Assembly (NCBI RefSeq): GCF_000332075.2
Contig: NZ_ALVU02000001.1
Span: 3,050,324-3,114,323, forward strand
From: Synechocystis sp. PCC 7509
GTDB taxonomy: Bacteria; Cyanobacteriota; Cyanobacteriia; Cyanobacteriales; Chroococcidiopsidaceae
Direction of reading: 5' to 3'
Length of the DNA stretch: 64,000 nt
Shown: positions 54,009 through 63,412 of the stretch, piece by piece
Numbering within the stretch: the first letter of the stretch is position 1
Layout of the letters: each line of letters opens with the position of its first letter
Notes under the pieces: model-generated
The model's input: the letters and a program-made list of their open reading frames with translations, nothing else
Database searches by the model: none
What the model was told of the DNA's origin: nothing
Position numbers and translations under genes: made by a program

Positions 54009-55193
54009 ATGCTCAAAGCCTTCAAGTACCGTTTTTATCCCACTCCCGAACAAGAAATACTCTTGCGTCGGACAATGGGGTGTGCGCGTTTGGTTTACAA
54101 CCGAGCGTTGGCGGCAAGAACTGAAAGCTGGTACGAACGGCAAGAAAGGATCGGTTATGCCGACACTTCTACCATGCTGACCATCTGGAAAAAGCAAGAA
54201 GACTTGCAATTTCTCAATGAAGTTAGCTGCGTACCTTTGCAGCAGGGACTTAGACATTTGCAAAAAGCCTTTGCTAACTTTTGGGCGGGAAACGCAAAGT
54301 ATCCCAACTTCAAGAAGAAGCATAACGGTGGCAGTGCGGAGTTTACTAAATCCGCTTTTAAGTGGAAGGATGGCAAAGTTTGGCTTGCTAAATGTGCTGA
54401 AGCCTTGCCTATTCGTTGGAGTAGACAACTGCCAACTGGATGCGAACCGTCTACCATTACTGTCAAGCTGGATGCGGCTGGGCGTTTTCACGTTTCTTTG
54501 CTTGTAGATACGGTAATTGTTCCACTGCCCAAAACTGATAAAACTATTGGTTTGGACGTGGGGATAACTAGCTTGATTGCTACTAGCAATGGGGACAAAA
54601 TCGCTAATCCCAGACACTTTAAACGACTGCGCTCTAAGCTTAAACGAGTCCAAAAATCTTTGTCTAGCAAACAAAAAGGGAGCAACAACCGACAGAAACA
54701 GAGGCAAAAAGTAGCGCGAGTACACCGCAGAATAACCGACAGCCGTAAGGATTTTTTGCATCGGCTTTCAACTCAACTGGTGAGAGAAAACCAAACCATC
54801 GTGGTTGAGGACTTGGCAGTCAAAAATATGGTGCAGAACCCTAAGCTTGCGCTTCACATTAGCGATGCTTCGTGGGGTGAATTTGTCCGCCAGCTTGTCT
54901 ATAAGTGTGAGTGGTACGGACGAGAATTGATTAAAATTGACCGATGGTTTCCTTCCTCCAAAAGGTGTGGGAACTGTGGGCATATAGTGGATAAGATGCA
55001 GTTGTTTGTACGTGAGTGGGACTGTCCTAAGTGTGGGATTAACCATGACCGTGATATCAACGCGAGTAAGAATATTTTGGCGGCAGGGCTTGCCGTGTCA
55101 GTCTGTGGAGCGAACATAAGACCTGATGGGCATAAGTCCAAAGGGCAGTTGCAAAAAACCCCTAGGGGAAAGAAACAGAAACCTAAACAGTGA
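54009..55193 (+). CDS. tnpB: TnpB RNA-guided nuclease
   Basis: A 394-residue TnpB from ATG 54009 (MLKAFKYRFYPTPEQEI); an upstream ATG at 53991 is less likely because conserved residues begin with MLKAFKYRFYPT. The N-terminal HTH is followed by a RuvC-like domain with Asp183 (GLDVGIT), Glu267 (VVEDLAVKNM) and Asp347/349 (NHDRDINAS). The zinc ribbon CGNCGH then CPKCG is intact. The catalytic triad is kept, so guided DNA cutting is plausible, with the element's RE as guide RNA. Confidence 0.92.
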   Translation: MLKAFKYRFYPTPEQEILLRRTMGCARLVYNRALAARTESWYERQERIGYADTSTMLTIWKKQEDLQFLNEVSCVPLQQGLRHLQKAFANFWAGNAKYPNFKKKHNGGSAEFTKSAFKWKDGKVWLAKCAEALPIRWSRQLPTGCEPSTITVKLDAAGRFHVSLLVDTVIVPLPKTDKTIGLDVGITSLIATSNGDKIANPRHFKRLRSKLKRVQKSLSSKQKGSNNRQKQRQKVARVHRRITDSRKDFLHRLSTQLVRENQTIVVEDLAVKNMVQNPKLALHISDASWGEFVRQLVYKCEWYGRELIKIDRWFPSSKRCGNCGHIVDKMQLFVREWDCPKCGINHDRDINASKNILAAGLAVSVCGANIRPDGHKSKGQLQKTPRGKKQKPKQ

Positions 55194-55235
55194 TGTTTAG
55201 GAATCCCCGCACCTTCAGGTCGGGGAGGAGGTCAA
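55183..55235 (+). ncRNA. Putative omega RNA / right-end hairpin of the TnpB element
   Basis: The stem CTAAACA-GTGA-TGTTTAG (55183-55200) overlaps the tnpB stop, then the CCCCG...CGGGG hairpin (55205-55225) follows. In IS200/IS605 elements the RNA from the tnpB 3' end and right end serves as guide, and the DNA just beyond the end is the guide sequence, here the hemE 3' end. Confidence 0.6.
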
Positions 55236-55238
55236 AGT

Positions 55239-56285
55239 TTAGTATTTCAACTGCTTGGCGGTTTCAAAGAAGAAAGCAACATTTTCTTCTGGAGTCGTGG
55301 GTAAAACACCATGACCGAGATTAAGGATATGTCCGTAATTGCCAGCTTTTTTCACAGTATCGTAAATGCGATCGCGGATAAACTGTTTAGAACCAAACAA
55401 CACGCCGGGATCTAAATTACCCTGCACTTTCATATCCTGTCCTAATCTAGCGCGCGCATCTGCCATATCTACCGCCCAATCTACCGTAACGATATCAGCA
55501 CCCGAAGTCGCCATACGCTCTAATACTCCCGCACTACCACTAACGAGCAGTATTAAAGGTGTATCGGGGTGAGTTTGTTTAACTTGCTCAAAGACCCGCT
55601 TTTGATAAGGTAAAGCAAAGGTATCGTAATCTTGGGGGCTAAGTTGACCCGCCCAAGAATCAAACATTTGTACTACTTGAGCGCCGCAATCTATTTGATA
55701 ACGGGCATAAATTGCGATCGCATCGGCTAATTTTGCCAGTAATTGGTGCAACACTGTAGGATCGGAAAATGCCATCCCTTTAATTGCTGAGTAGGTTTTA
55801 GAACCTTTCCCTTCTACCGCGTAAGCAGCTAGTGTCCAAGGAGCGCCCACAAAGCCGAGGACGGTTGATTTGTCTCCTACTTCGTGACTAAGAGCTTGCA
55901 AAATTGTTTTGATAAATGGTAGCGATTCCTCTGGTTGCAAAGGACGCAAATTATCAACTTGAGCCAAAGTGCGAATGGGCGATTCGATAATTGGGCCCTT
56001 TCCTTCGGCGATATCCATCTCAATACCTAAGCCAGGTAAAGGGGTAACAATATCAGAAAATAAAATTACTCCGTCGGGTTGAAAGGCTTTCCAAGGTTGC
56101 AAAGAAACTTCTACAGCTACTTCGGGAATTTCGGAGCGATCCCGAAAGGATGGGTATTTGTCCCGGAGTTCCCTATAGGCTTTCATATAGCGTCCTGCTT
56201 GGCGCATCATCCACACAGGAGGACGATCTACTTTTTCACCACGAGCAGCGCGTAAAAGATGGGGAACTTGCGTGGAAACGACCAT
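55239..56285 (-). CDS. hemE: Uroporphyrinogen decarboxylase
   Basis: A 348-residue enzyme that removes four acetate carboxyls to give coproporphyrinogen III on the route to heme and chlorophyll. Conserved parts are [20 protein letters not shown] with the active Arg residues, [12 protein letters not shown] with the essential Asp, [24 protein letters not shown] and [11 protein letters not shown]. Complete and intact. Confidence 0.97.
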   Translation of the reverse strand: MVVSTQVPHLLRAARGEKVDRPPVWMMRQAGRYMKAYRELRDKYPSFRDRSEIPEVAVEVSLQPWKAFQPDGVILFSDIVTPLPGLGIEMDIAEGKGPIIESPIRTLAQVDNLRPLQPEESLPFIKTILQALSHEVGDKSTVLGFVGAPWTLAAYAVEGKGSKTYSAIKGMAFSDPTVLHQLLAKLADAIAIYARYQIDCGAQVVQMFDSWAGQLSPQDYDTFALPYQKRVFEQVKQTHPDTPLILLVSGSAGVLERMATSGADIVTVDWAVDMADARARLGQDMKVQGNLDPGVLFGSKQFIRDRIYDTVKKAGNYGHILNLGHGVLPTTPEENVAFFFETAKQLKY

Positions 56286-56369
56286 TTTAGAGTTTTACCT
56301 TAAGTTAGTTTTATGCTTTTGTTAGCTTATCATTTAGCTCTACTCGGTTTAACTCCATCTCAGTTATAG

Positions 56370-57491
56370 TTAGGAAACCATGTTTGGGTCTAGAGCGCTC
56401 GATTGGGCAACTTGACGAAATGACTCAATCGATACTAGGCGACTTGTTCCACCATCCCACAAAATAAATTTTGAACAGGCAAGCATATCACCCATCCTCA
56501 ATGTTTTTACGTCTTTGAGCAGGTGAATATTTTTATGATGACAAGCTTCGAGATTGTAATTAGGGATTCTTTCAGAAAGATGATGAATGTTGTGGTAGCC
56601 GATGTTTGCGGTAAACCACTTGAGAATTGTTGGTAATTCTAGGTAACTACTACCTTCAATAGCTCCACGCAGGTAGTCCCAACCTTCAGTATTGTGGGCA
56701 TAGGAGTCTTCAAAAATATGTTGTACGAAGAATACCCAGATAAAAATCACCGCAGCAAAAGTTAAGACGCTTAAGTAAATACTTAAAAAGAAAACCGCTC
56801 CCAGAAGATTGCTCAGGATAATAATGCTGCTAATTACGCAAATGTTATTAAAGAGCAAATCCCAAAACTCGGTTGCTGTTTGCCAATGTTTGGATTTATG
56901 AGCAGAGACGATCTCTGATAAACCCATACTGGGATTGTTCTTCAAACAAGTAAATAGCTCGGCAACAAAATCATAAATTCCCATTATTAGGACAAGCCTA
57001 GGCTGGAGCGCAAGGTAGAAAAAACCTCCGGGAAAAGCCATTAATGGATGTCTGAGTAATTCATAAAACCTTTGGTCAGAGGAATTGAGCTTAGAAAACT
57101 CCTCCGTTGAGATAAAGTCAGCAACACCGCGATACTCCTCCCAATTACCATTAGTTTTGTGATGGAAGGCATGATCTCTTGACCAGGGGTATTGAGGAAT
57201 AGCGTTAAGGATACCGAGAAGAAAACCTACACACCGATTAACCTTCTTTGAACTAAAAAGTGAATAGTGTCCGCAGTCATGCATTAAAGAAAAACACCGG
57301 ATTGAAAATAGCGTCATCAAAACGATGATGGGGGGAAGAAACCAAACAGAAATTGCTACCGCCTTAACTGCCAAAAACCATAACAATACGTAAGGCACAA
57401 CGGTATTTAAAATCTGCCAAGTTGCTAGAAAGTCGTTGCTCTTCATGTAAGGATTTAGCACGAAGTCAGACTTTTTGATCGTAGTTCTCAT
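56370..57491 (-). CDS. Membrane fatty acid desaturase family protein
   Basis: A 373-residue di-iron membrane protein with hydrophobic segments at about 30-75 and 215-260. The three histidine clusters are HDCGHYS, HAFHHKTNGNWEE and HNIHHLSERIPNY, typical of the delta-12/omega-3 and beta-carotene-hydroxylase-like desaturase group. The regiochemistry cannot be fixed from sequence. No obvious partner gene lies nearby. The minus-strand gene downstream is hemE (84 bp away). Confidence 0.85.
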   Translation of the reverse strand: MRTTIKKSDFVLNPYMKSNDFLATWQILNTVVPYVLLWFLAVKAVAISVWFLPPIIVLMTLFSIRCFSLMHDCGHYSLFSSKKVNRCVGFLLGILNAIPQYPWSRDHAFHHKTNGNWEEYRGVADFISTEEFSKLNSSDQRFYELLRHPLMAFPGGFFYLALQPRLVLIMGIYDFVAELFTCLKNNPSMGLSEIVSAHKSKHWQTATEFWDLLFNNICVISSIIILSNLLGAVFFLSIYLSVLTFAAVIFIWVFFVQHIFEDSYAHNTEGWDYLRGAIEGSSYLELPTILKWFTANIGYHNIHHLSERIPNYNLEACHHKNIHLLKDVKTLRMGDMLACSKFILWDGGTSRLVSIESFRQVAQSSALDPNMVS

Positions 57492-57669
57492 TCAAAAAAA
57501 TTATCTTAATAAAATAACTATGATGAACCTCTTTTTCAATTCAAGCAAGGGTCTTAGGGATAAAATTCTGTTTGCTTAACTCCTGTAGCTATAAGTAATG
57601 CGATCGCCAAAAACTGATAAAACCATTACAACTCCTAGATAAAGTGCTTTGAGCGCTAGTTAATACTGA

Positions 57670-58511
57670 TTAATTTGCGCCAGCTAATACAGGTTTTCCT
57701 GTAGATACAACTTGTTCGATGATATCCGCAGCCCTACTTACTCCCCCGCTTGCTGGTTGGCGGTTTGCAATCTAATTGCATTATCTCGATAAGATGCTTG
57801 GGTAAAGACTCGCTCAATAGCAGTTTGCCGTTGAGGAACATTTAGTTTTGACAGCTTTATCATCTCGCCGCAACCAGTCCAAACAATTCGGGCTGCAACT
57901 CCTGGTTGGTCGTTTGTAATAGGAATAGCCACCATTGGTACGCCATGAATAATTGATTCTAAAGCCGTATTTAACCCCGCGCAGGCTTCCGCAATAGTCT
58001 TGAAAATTCCTATCAAGCGATTTTGCAATGTTCCCATCGAAGCGTAAATTAAGGGTTGACCTGTTAGTTTTTCAAAAGGGAAGTCAACTTTCGCCCTAGA
58101 CATTAGATTATGGTATGCCCCAGTAGAGTGAAAACAACTTGGCAAGTTTTCGCGGGGAAATTCAAACTCCGCAGGCTGCTGGCACAACTGAGCTAATTTT
58201 GAATAAGCATCGTTTTGACTATAGTGTGAGGATAAATTCCATTCGCGTCGGTATTGAGCGATAGTTTTCCGAATCGGTTGGCGCAATTGACGTAACAAAC
58301 GATAACCGATTCTATTGCGAAGTTTTCCCCGCCAAGTGCGATCGCATTTCCAAGCTGTATTAAAAGGAGGAACGCTAATATCTTCGTTTATCATCAAGGC
58401 AGCAGACACGCTGGTAACTTTATGTCCTCTTCTTTGTAGTTCGTAGCCCAAAGTTGTCATCGGATTGAGATGACCTGTTACAGGAGGACAGATAATACCA
58501 AAGTGCGTCAT
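57670..58511 (-). pseudogene. Decayed UGT-type (MGT-like) glycosyltransferase
   Basis: The open part (57738-58511, 257 residues) starts like a MGT/CrtX glycosyltransferase (GIICPPVTGHLNPMTTLGYEL) but is well short of the usual ~420 residues. Sequence seems lost after SVSAALMINEDI and again between KTIAEACAGL and NTALESIIHGVPMVAIP. A single-base loss near a C5 run at 57742-57746 leads to the stop codon TAA. The continuing frame reads RAADIIEQVVSTGKPVLA to 57672. It is 4 bp after the ldcA gene. Confidence 0.8.
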
Positions 58512-58515
58512 AGGT

Positions 58516-59403
58516 TTAAGGATAAATATCTAAAATACCTCTCTCTGCATCTAATTGGGCTAATAATCCTACCGGGAGAGCAGCGTTGCAACCATCGTGT
58601 CCAAAGCTTAGGTTAGATACTATGGGAATATTTAGGTCAGATAAGCGATCGCGCAATACTTCCTCTATATTCATACTAGGTATATTTGGCGGTGCTTCGC
58701 AACGGCTAAATCTTCCTAATGCAATCCCGCTAATTTTTGTCAAAACTCCACTTAAACGCCATTGAGTTAATAATCTATCTATCCGATAAGGTGCTTCGGT
58801 TACGTCTTCTAAGGCTAATATTACGCCGTCTAACTTGGGTTGTAGTGGTGTACCGAGTAAATGAGTAGCTACAGTCAAGTTAGCGGGTAAAAGTATTCCT
58901 GTAGCAATTCCTCCTCCCCATCCTATACCTTGAAGTGGTGCTATACGACGACCTTCTACTAAGTTAAATAAACGCTCTATTGACCAATCGGGTTCGGAAG
59001 CTAAAGTTGTTAATACCGCACCATGTACGCTTGATTTGCCTTGGTTGTACAAGCTCCACAATAAACAAGTAATATCAGAAAAACCAATTAACCATTTATT
59101 ACCATTTCCCCAAGTCCAATTTTCTAAAATTCTGGCGCTACCATAACCACCCCTAGCGCACAAAATGCCCTTACATTCTGGATCGTTCCAAGCTTCAAAT
59201 AATTGATTAGTGCGATCGCAATCTTTTCCGGCTAAATATCCGAAGCGATCTTTTATACTTTCACTTACTTCTACTTTATAACCGTGCGATCGCCATATTT
59301 CTACACCTTTTTCAAATGCCTCAATTTCTCTTAATGCACCACTGGGAGCAATTACTTTTAATAAATCTCCTGGCTTTAGCGGTGGTGGCATTTGGCAATT
59401 CAT
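58516..59403 (-). CDS. ldcA: LD-carboxypeptidase (peptidase S66)
   Basis: A 295-residue serine peptidase that would trim murein tetrapeptides to tripeptides during peptidoglycan recycling. The catalytic segments are GFSDITCLLW (the Ser), DVTEAPYRIDRLL (the Glu) and FGHDGCNAALP (the His). Family parts CARGGYGSARILENW and RFGYLAGKD are also present. It lacks a signal peptide, consistent with a cytoplasmic recycling enzyme. It overlaps the neighbouring decayed glycosyltransferase in operon style (4 bp gap). Confidence 0.9.
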   Translation of the reverse strand: MNCQMPPPLKPGDLLKVIAPSGALREIEAFEKGVEIWRSHGYKVEVSESIKDRFGYLAGKDCDRTNQLFEAWNDPECKGILCARGGYGSARILENWTWGNGNKWLIGFSDITCLLWSLYNQGKSSVHGAVLTTLASEPDWSIERLFNLVEGRRIAPLQGIGWGGGIATGILLPANLTVATHLLGTPLQPKLDGVILALEDVTEAPYRIDRLLTQWRLSGVLTKISGIALGRFSRCEAPPNIPSMNIEEVLRDRLSDLNIPIVSNLSFGHDGCNAALPVGLLAQLDAERGILDIYP

Positions 59404-59498
59404 ATTTTTGAATCTAACTTAAACTAAAGGAACAAGCTAATTAAAAGCTGCACGTCCTCAATATAGGCTAGGTTGGTACAAAGGAGGAATATATAATT

Positions 59499-59947
59499 AT
59501 GCAATTGACTAGCATTGAGCAAATGGAAAAAATTACTACAACCTTAGTTATTACGAACAGGCTAGACCAAGGTTTAGCAGAACGAGGACTAATGCCTACA
59601 GAGGATATACGCACAATTACTCTAAAAAATGTATTAGTCGATACTGGTGCTACTACTTTATGTCTCCCAGCTAATGTAATTGCGAAGTTAGGATTAACGG
59701 ATTAACCTTACTTAAAGAGGTCGATGTTGCTACAGCTAAAGGTTTTAGTAAAGCTCGAATTTTTGAAGATGCTAAAATTACTCTAGGCGAAAGGGAAGGA
59801 ACTTTTGAATGTCTTGAACTTCCTGGCGGAACAGATGCTTTATTAGGCGTAATTCCTTTAGAAGCGTTGGGAATTGAATTAGATTTGCAAAATCAAAAGC
59901 TGATTGTTTTGCCGATTAGTCCTAATGCCAGCTATTTGAGAATATAG
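59499..59947 (+). pseudogene. Retropepsin-like aspartic protease, frameshifted by an 8 bp duplication
   Basis: The first part (59499-59705) has the aspartic motif VLVDTGATTLCLP and a strong GGAGG ribosome site. A tandem copy of GGATTAAC (59691-59698, 59699-59706) shifts the frame and produces a stop at 59703-59705. Removing one copy joins KLGLTLLKEVDVATAKGFSK, then RIFEDAKITLGE and LLGVIPLEALGIELDL, a full-length retropepsin-like protein ending at 59947. The break is therefore recent and perhaps reversible. Confidence 0.85.
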
Positions 59948-59955
59948 TTACTATT

Positions 59956-60774
59956 TCAATTTTTTGTAATTCCAGTAATTTGAGTAACTAATTTTGAAGC
60001 TTGGTTAATTAGAGAAGTATTAACATTAGTTCGATATTCTTGAGAAATTATCTTGACAACTTTCTCTAAATCTGCATTGCCTTTTCTCGCACCCAACCCA
60101 TTAATAGAACATTCAATTTGTCTTACTCCACAACTTAAGCCGACAATTGAATTATCTACCGCCATACCTAAATCATCATGACAATGTACGGCAACTATAG
60201 CTTTATCAATATTAGAAACGCGGTGAAAAATAGTTTCAAGCAATTGCAAAAATTCCTCCGGTTTTGCCAAGCCTAAACTGTCAGGAATAGTAATAGTTGT
60301 AGCTCCACTATTTATAGCAACTTCAACGGCTTTACCTAAAAAATCTGTTTCGGTTCTAGTAGCATCAAAAGCATTCCATTCTACATCTTCACAGTAAGTT
60401 TTTGCAAAGGAAACACTAGCATTTATTTCTGCTAAAGTTTGCTCGTGTAGTTTACTATTTACGTTTACAGGTGTGAAAATATTGATTCTACCTCTATTTG
60501 CGGGTTTAATTGCTTCCGCCACCGTGATTATCTCTGCTGAATTTGAACTTGCAAGTCCGCAAATAATAGAGTTTTTAATAATTTTAGATATGCTAAATAT
60601 TTCCTGAAAGTCTTTGTTGTATCTGCCTGGATAACCGACTTCAATAACATCTACTCCCATAGCTTCTAAAAGGGTGGCGATGCTTGTCTTTTGTTGCAGA
60701 TTCATAGATACGCCAGGAGCAAGTTCGCCGTCGCGTAAAGTAGTGTCAAAAATTACGATTTTATCTTGTAGCAT
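59956..60774 (-). CDS. LeuA/NifV-like (2-isopropylmalate/homocitrate synthase family) enzyme
   Basis: A 272-residue HMGL-like TIM-barrel protein. The metal-binding and catalytic motifs are FDTTLRDGELAPGVSM at the N-terminus and HCHDDLGMAVDNS with the second His in the middle. It ends with a GLGARKGNADLEKVV region. The C-terminal regulatory domain of true LeuA is absent. Size resembles homocitrate-synthase-like proteins, but no nitrogenase genes are near. Acetyl-CoA condensation with an unknown 2-keto acid is likely. Confidence 0.8.
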   Translation of the reverse strand: MLQDKIVIFDTTLRDGELAPGVSMNLQQKTSIATLLEAMGVDVIEVGYPGRYNKDFQEIFSISKIIKNSIICGLASSNSAEIITVAEAIKPANRGRINIFTPVNVNSKLHEQTLAEINASVSFAKTYCEDVEWNAFDATRTETDFLGKAVEVAINSGATTITIPDSLGLAKPEEFLQLLETIFHRVSNIDKAIVAVHCHDDLGMAVDNSIVGLSCGVRQIECSINGLGARKGNADLEKVVKIISQEYRTNVNTSLINQASKLVTQITGITKN

Positions 60775-60803
60775 AAATTAGGCTTATAAATGCGATCGCA
60801 CAT

Positions 60804-60857
60804 ATAGCAATCCTAAATCAATTGTGAAAGTAGGGGCGCAATGCATTGCGCCCCTAC
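60804..60857. repeat. Dispersed palindromic repeat, copy 2
   Basis: Begins ATAGCAATCCTAAAT and ends in a perfect 28 bp palindrome, GTAGGGGCGCAATG and its complement, at 60830-60857. It matches 5650-5706. The region lies between the LeuA-like gene and purL with no gene overlapping it. Confidence 0.8.
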
Positions 60858-60965
60858 GGGTAATGTTCATAAATCAAATGCGATCGCACATTCATCCTAT
60901 TAAACTCCCTCAATGTTGACAATTGTAGATAAAATTGAGCCTGTGCCGTTTTTGCCATAGTCGCC

Positions 60966-63245
60966 ATGTCCTTCACTCCCGAAGAAATTGCCAAAGAAGG
61001 TTTAAAGCCTGAAGAATATACCGAAATAGTTAATAGACTAGGGCGCGAACCCAACAAAGCAGAATTAGGGATGTTTGGGGTAATGTGGTCAGAACACTGC
61101 TGTTACAAAAATTCCCGCCCTTTACTTAAACAATTTCCCACCACGGGAGAGCGAATTTTAGTAGGTCCTGGGGAAAACGCTGGCGTAGTAGACTTAGGCG
61201 ACGGAGTGCAACTAGCTTTTAAAATTGAATCCCACAACCACCCCTCAGCCATAGAACCCTTCCAAGGCGCAGCTACAGGCGTAGGCGGCATTCTTAGAGA
61301 TATATTTACAATGGGGGCGCGTCCCATTGCCTTACTAAACTCTTTGCGTTTTGGCTCTTTAGACGATGCGCGAGTTCGCCGCTTATTTAATGGTGTAGTT
61401 TCAGGCATTTCTCACTATGGCAACAGTGTAGGAGTTCCCACCGTTGGCGGTGAAGTTTATTTTGATGGGGCTTATTCTGGCAATCCTTTAGTAAACGTTA
61501 TGGCGTTAGGCTTAATGGAAACTCCCGAAATTGTCAAATCAGGAGCCGCCGGGATTGGAAACCCAGTTTTATATGTAGGTTCAACTACTGGGCGCGATGG
61601 CATGGGAGGAGCGAGTTTTGCAAGTGCAGAACTAAGCGAAGAATCAGAAAAAGACCGCCCCGCCGTGCAAGTAGGCGACCCTTTTTTAGAAAAGTCTTTA
61701 ATTGAAGCTTGTTTAGAAGCTTTTAAAACTGGCGCAGTAGTAGCAGCGCAAGATATGGGAGCGGCGGGGATTACTTGCTCAACTTCAGAAATGGCGGCAA
61801 AAGGTGGAGTGGGAATTGAGTTAGATTTAGACCTAATTCCCGTGCGTGAAAGTGGGATGAGTCCCTACGAGTATCTACTTTCAGAATCTCAAGAGCGGAT
61901 GCTATTTGTCGCTCATAAAGGACGAGAACAAGAACTTATTGAAATATTCCATCGCTGGGGATTGAGCGCAGTAGTAGCGGGAACAGTTATCGCCGAGCCA
62001 ATTGTCAAAATTCTGTTTAAAGGCGAAGTTGCTGCCGAAATTCCTGCCTTAGCTTTAGCAGAAAATACACCACTTTATCATCACCAATTATTGAGCCAGC
62101 CGCCAGAGTACGCCCGTAAAGCTGCTGAATGGACGAGCCAATCCTTACCAACTTGTAACTTAGAAGGTATTGAAATAACAGGTGACTTTCACTCTTGGCA
62201 AGAGATTTTAATTACTCTCCTCGATACTCCAAATATTGCCTCTAAGCGCTGGATTTATCGCCAGTACGACCACCAAGTACAAAATAATACAGTAATTTTA
62301 CCGGGGGGTGCTGATGCGGCGGTAATTCGCTTGCGATCGCATAATAAAGGAGTAGCAGCTACAGTAGATTGCAATCCCCGCTACATATACATAGACCCTT
62401 ACGAAGGCGCTAAAGCTGTAGTCGCCGAAGCCGCCCGAAATCTTAGCTGTGTAGGTGCAGAACCGATTGCAGTCACCGACAATTTAAACTTTGGTAGCCC
62501 CGAAAACCCGATTGGATACTGGCAATTATCCGAAGCTTGTCGAGGCATAGCTGAAGCTTGCAGAGAATTAAAAACACCCGTTACAGGTGGTAATGTCTCT
62601 CTTTACAATGAAACCCTTGATGCTAATGGCACTCCTCAACCAATTTATCCAACTCCTGTTATCGGAATGGTGGGTTTAATTGCCGATTTAACTCATATTT
62701 GCGGACAAAGCTGGCAAAATGAAGGGGATTTAATTTATTTATTAGGAAGCGATGAAGGTATAACCCTCGGCTGTTCTGAGTATTTAGCCACCATTCACGG
62801 ACTTGTAGCCGGAAAACCACCCCAAGTAAACTTTGATTTAGAACGCCGCGTACAGGCTGCTTGTCGCGGGGGAATTAGCAATAGTTGGGTGCGCTCGGCT
62901 CACGATTGCGCCGAAGGGGGAATCGCTATTGCGCTTGCGGAATCTTGCATTTCTGGAAACTTAGGGGCAAAAGTTCAATTACAATCATCTACTTATCGCA
63001 CTGATGAAATACTCTTTGGAGAAGCTAGTGGGCGGATTCTTGTTTCTATCTCTCCCACCCATGCAGAAGCTTGGGAGGCTTATCTACAGCAACAACTAGG
63101 AAATAATTGGCAAAAAATCGGTGTGGTTAGCGACACTAAGGCTTTACAGGTTTCTACTACAAGAAGTCGCCCTTTAATTGACGTTACTATCAAAGAAATG
63201 AGTCAAGCTTTCTATGATGCTATTGAACGCCGCCTAAATACTTAA
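60966..63245 (+). CDS. purL: Phosphoribosylformylglycinamidine synthase subunit PurL
   Basis: A 759-residue ATP-dependent enzyme for the fourth step of purine synthesis, of the small PurL type that works with PurQ and PurS. Conserved features include [68 protein letters not shown], and [11 protein letters not shown] and the [16 protein letters not shown] segment near the end. The start ATG 60966 is preceded by no rival start. It precedes purF, as in many cyanobacteria. Confidence 0.97.
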   Translation: MSFTPEEIAKEGLKPEEYTEIVNRLGREPNKAELGMFGVMWSEHCCYKNSRPLLKQFPTTGERILVGPGENAGVVDLGDGVQLAFKIESHNHPSAIEPFQGAATGVGGILRDIFTMGARPIALLNSLRFGSLDDARVRRLFNGVVSGISHYGNSVGVPTVGGEVYFDGAYSGNPLVNVMALGLMETPEIVKSGAAGIGNPVLYVGSTTGRDGMGGASFASAELSEESEKDRPAVQVGDPFLEKSLIEACLEAFKTGAVVAAQDMGAAGITCSTSEMAAKGGVGIELDLDLIPVRESGMSPYEYLLSESQERMLFVAHKGREQELIEIFHRWGLSAVVAGTVIAEPIVKILFKGEVAAEIPALALAENTPLYHHQLLSQPPEYARKAAEWTSQSLPTCNLEGIEITGDFHSWQEILITLLDTPNIASKRWIYRQYDHQVQNNTVILPGGADAAVIRLRSHNKGVAATVDCNPRYIYIDPYEGAKAVVAEAARNLSCVGAEPIAVTDNLNFGSPENPIGYWQLSEACRGIAEACRELKTPVTGGNVSLYNETLDANGTPQPIYPTPVIGMVGLIADLTHICGQSWQNEGDLIYLLGSDEGITLGCSEYLATIHGLVAGKPPQVNFDLERRVQAACRGGISNSWVRSAHDCAEGGIAIALAESCISGNLGAKVQLQSSTYRTDEILFGEASGRILVSISPTHAEAWEAYLQQQLGNNWQKIGVVSDTKALQVSTTRSRPLIDVTIKEMSQAFYDAIERRLNT

Positions 63246-63273
63246 AACAATTTTGTTGTCAATGAGCATAATT

Positions 63274-63308
63274 ACGTTAACCTTGTAATTAGAGCTTGTT
63301 AACGTTTT
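63274..63308 (+). terminator. Possible stem-loop between purL and purF
   Basis: ACGTTAAC and GTTAACGT form an 8 bp stem around a 16-base loop, followed by TTTA. The T run is short, so it may attenuate rather than end transcription between purL and purF. Confidence 0.4.
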
Positions 63309-63412
63309 ATTAAGCCGAGTTAAAAATTATCAAATAATCTTTTCAAACAAATAAGCGATCGCAACTGTTTTATCACCAGAACTTACAAACTTTTCAGGAG
63401 TAAAGCCCAAGC

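Larger units (their letters stand above)
53840..55235 (+). mobile_element. IS200/IS605-type element carrying tnpB alone
   Basis: No tnpA is present, so this is an orphan (IS1341-like) element moved in trans if at all. A hairpin CCCTG-TCGCTTCAGCG-CAGGG lies at 53852-53872 and a related one at 55205-55225 (CCCCG-CACCTTCAGGT-CGGGG); both have a CTTCAG loop and end GGGAGG. It sits between an SDR gene and hemE, its right end 3 bp from the hemE stop codon. Confidence 0.7.

Noticed and set aside
53982-54761. Long minus-strand open frame under tnpB
   Set aside because: It is fully antisense to tnpB, whose motifs are clear; base composition of tnpB explains the open frame.
59956-60774. Calling the LeuA-like gene nifV as part of a nitrogen-fixation cluster
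   Set aside because: No nif gene occurs in the window and the motifs do not separate homocitrate synthase from related condensing enzymes.
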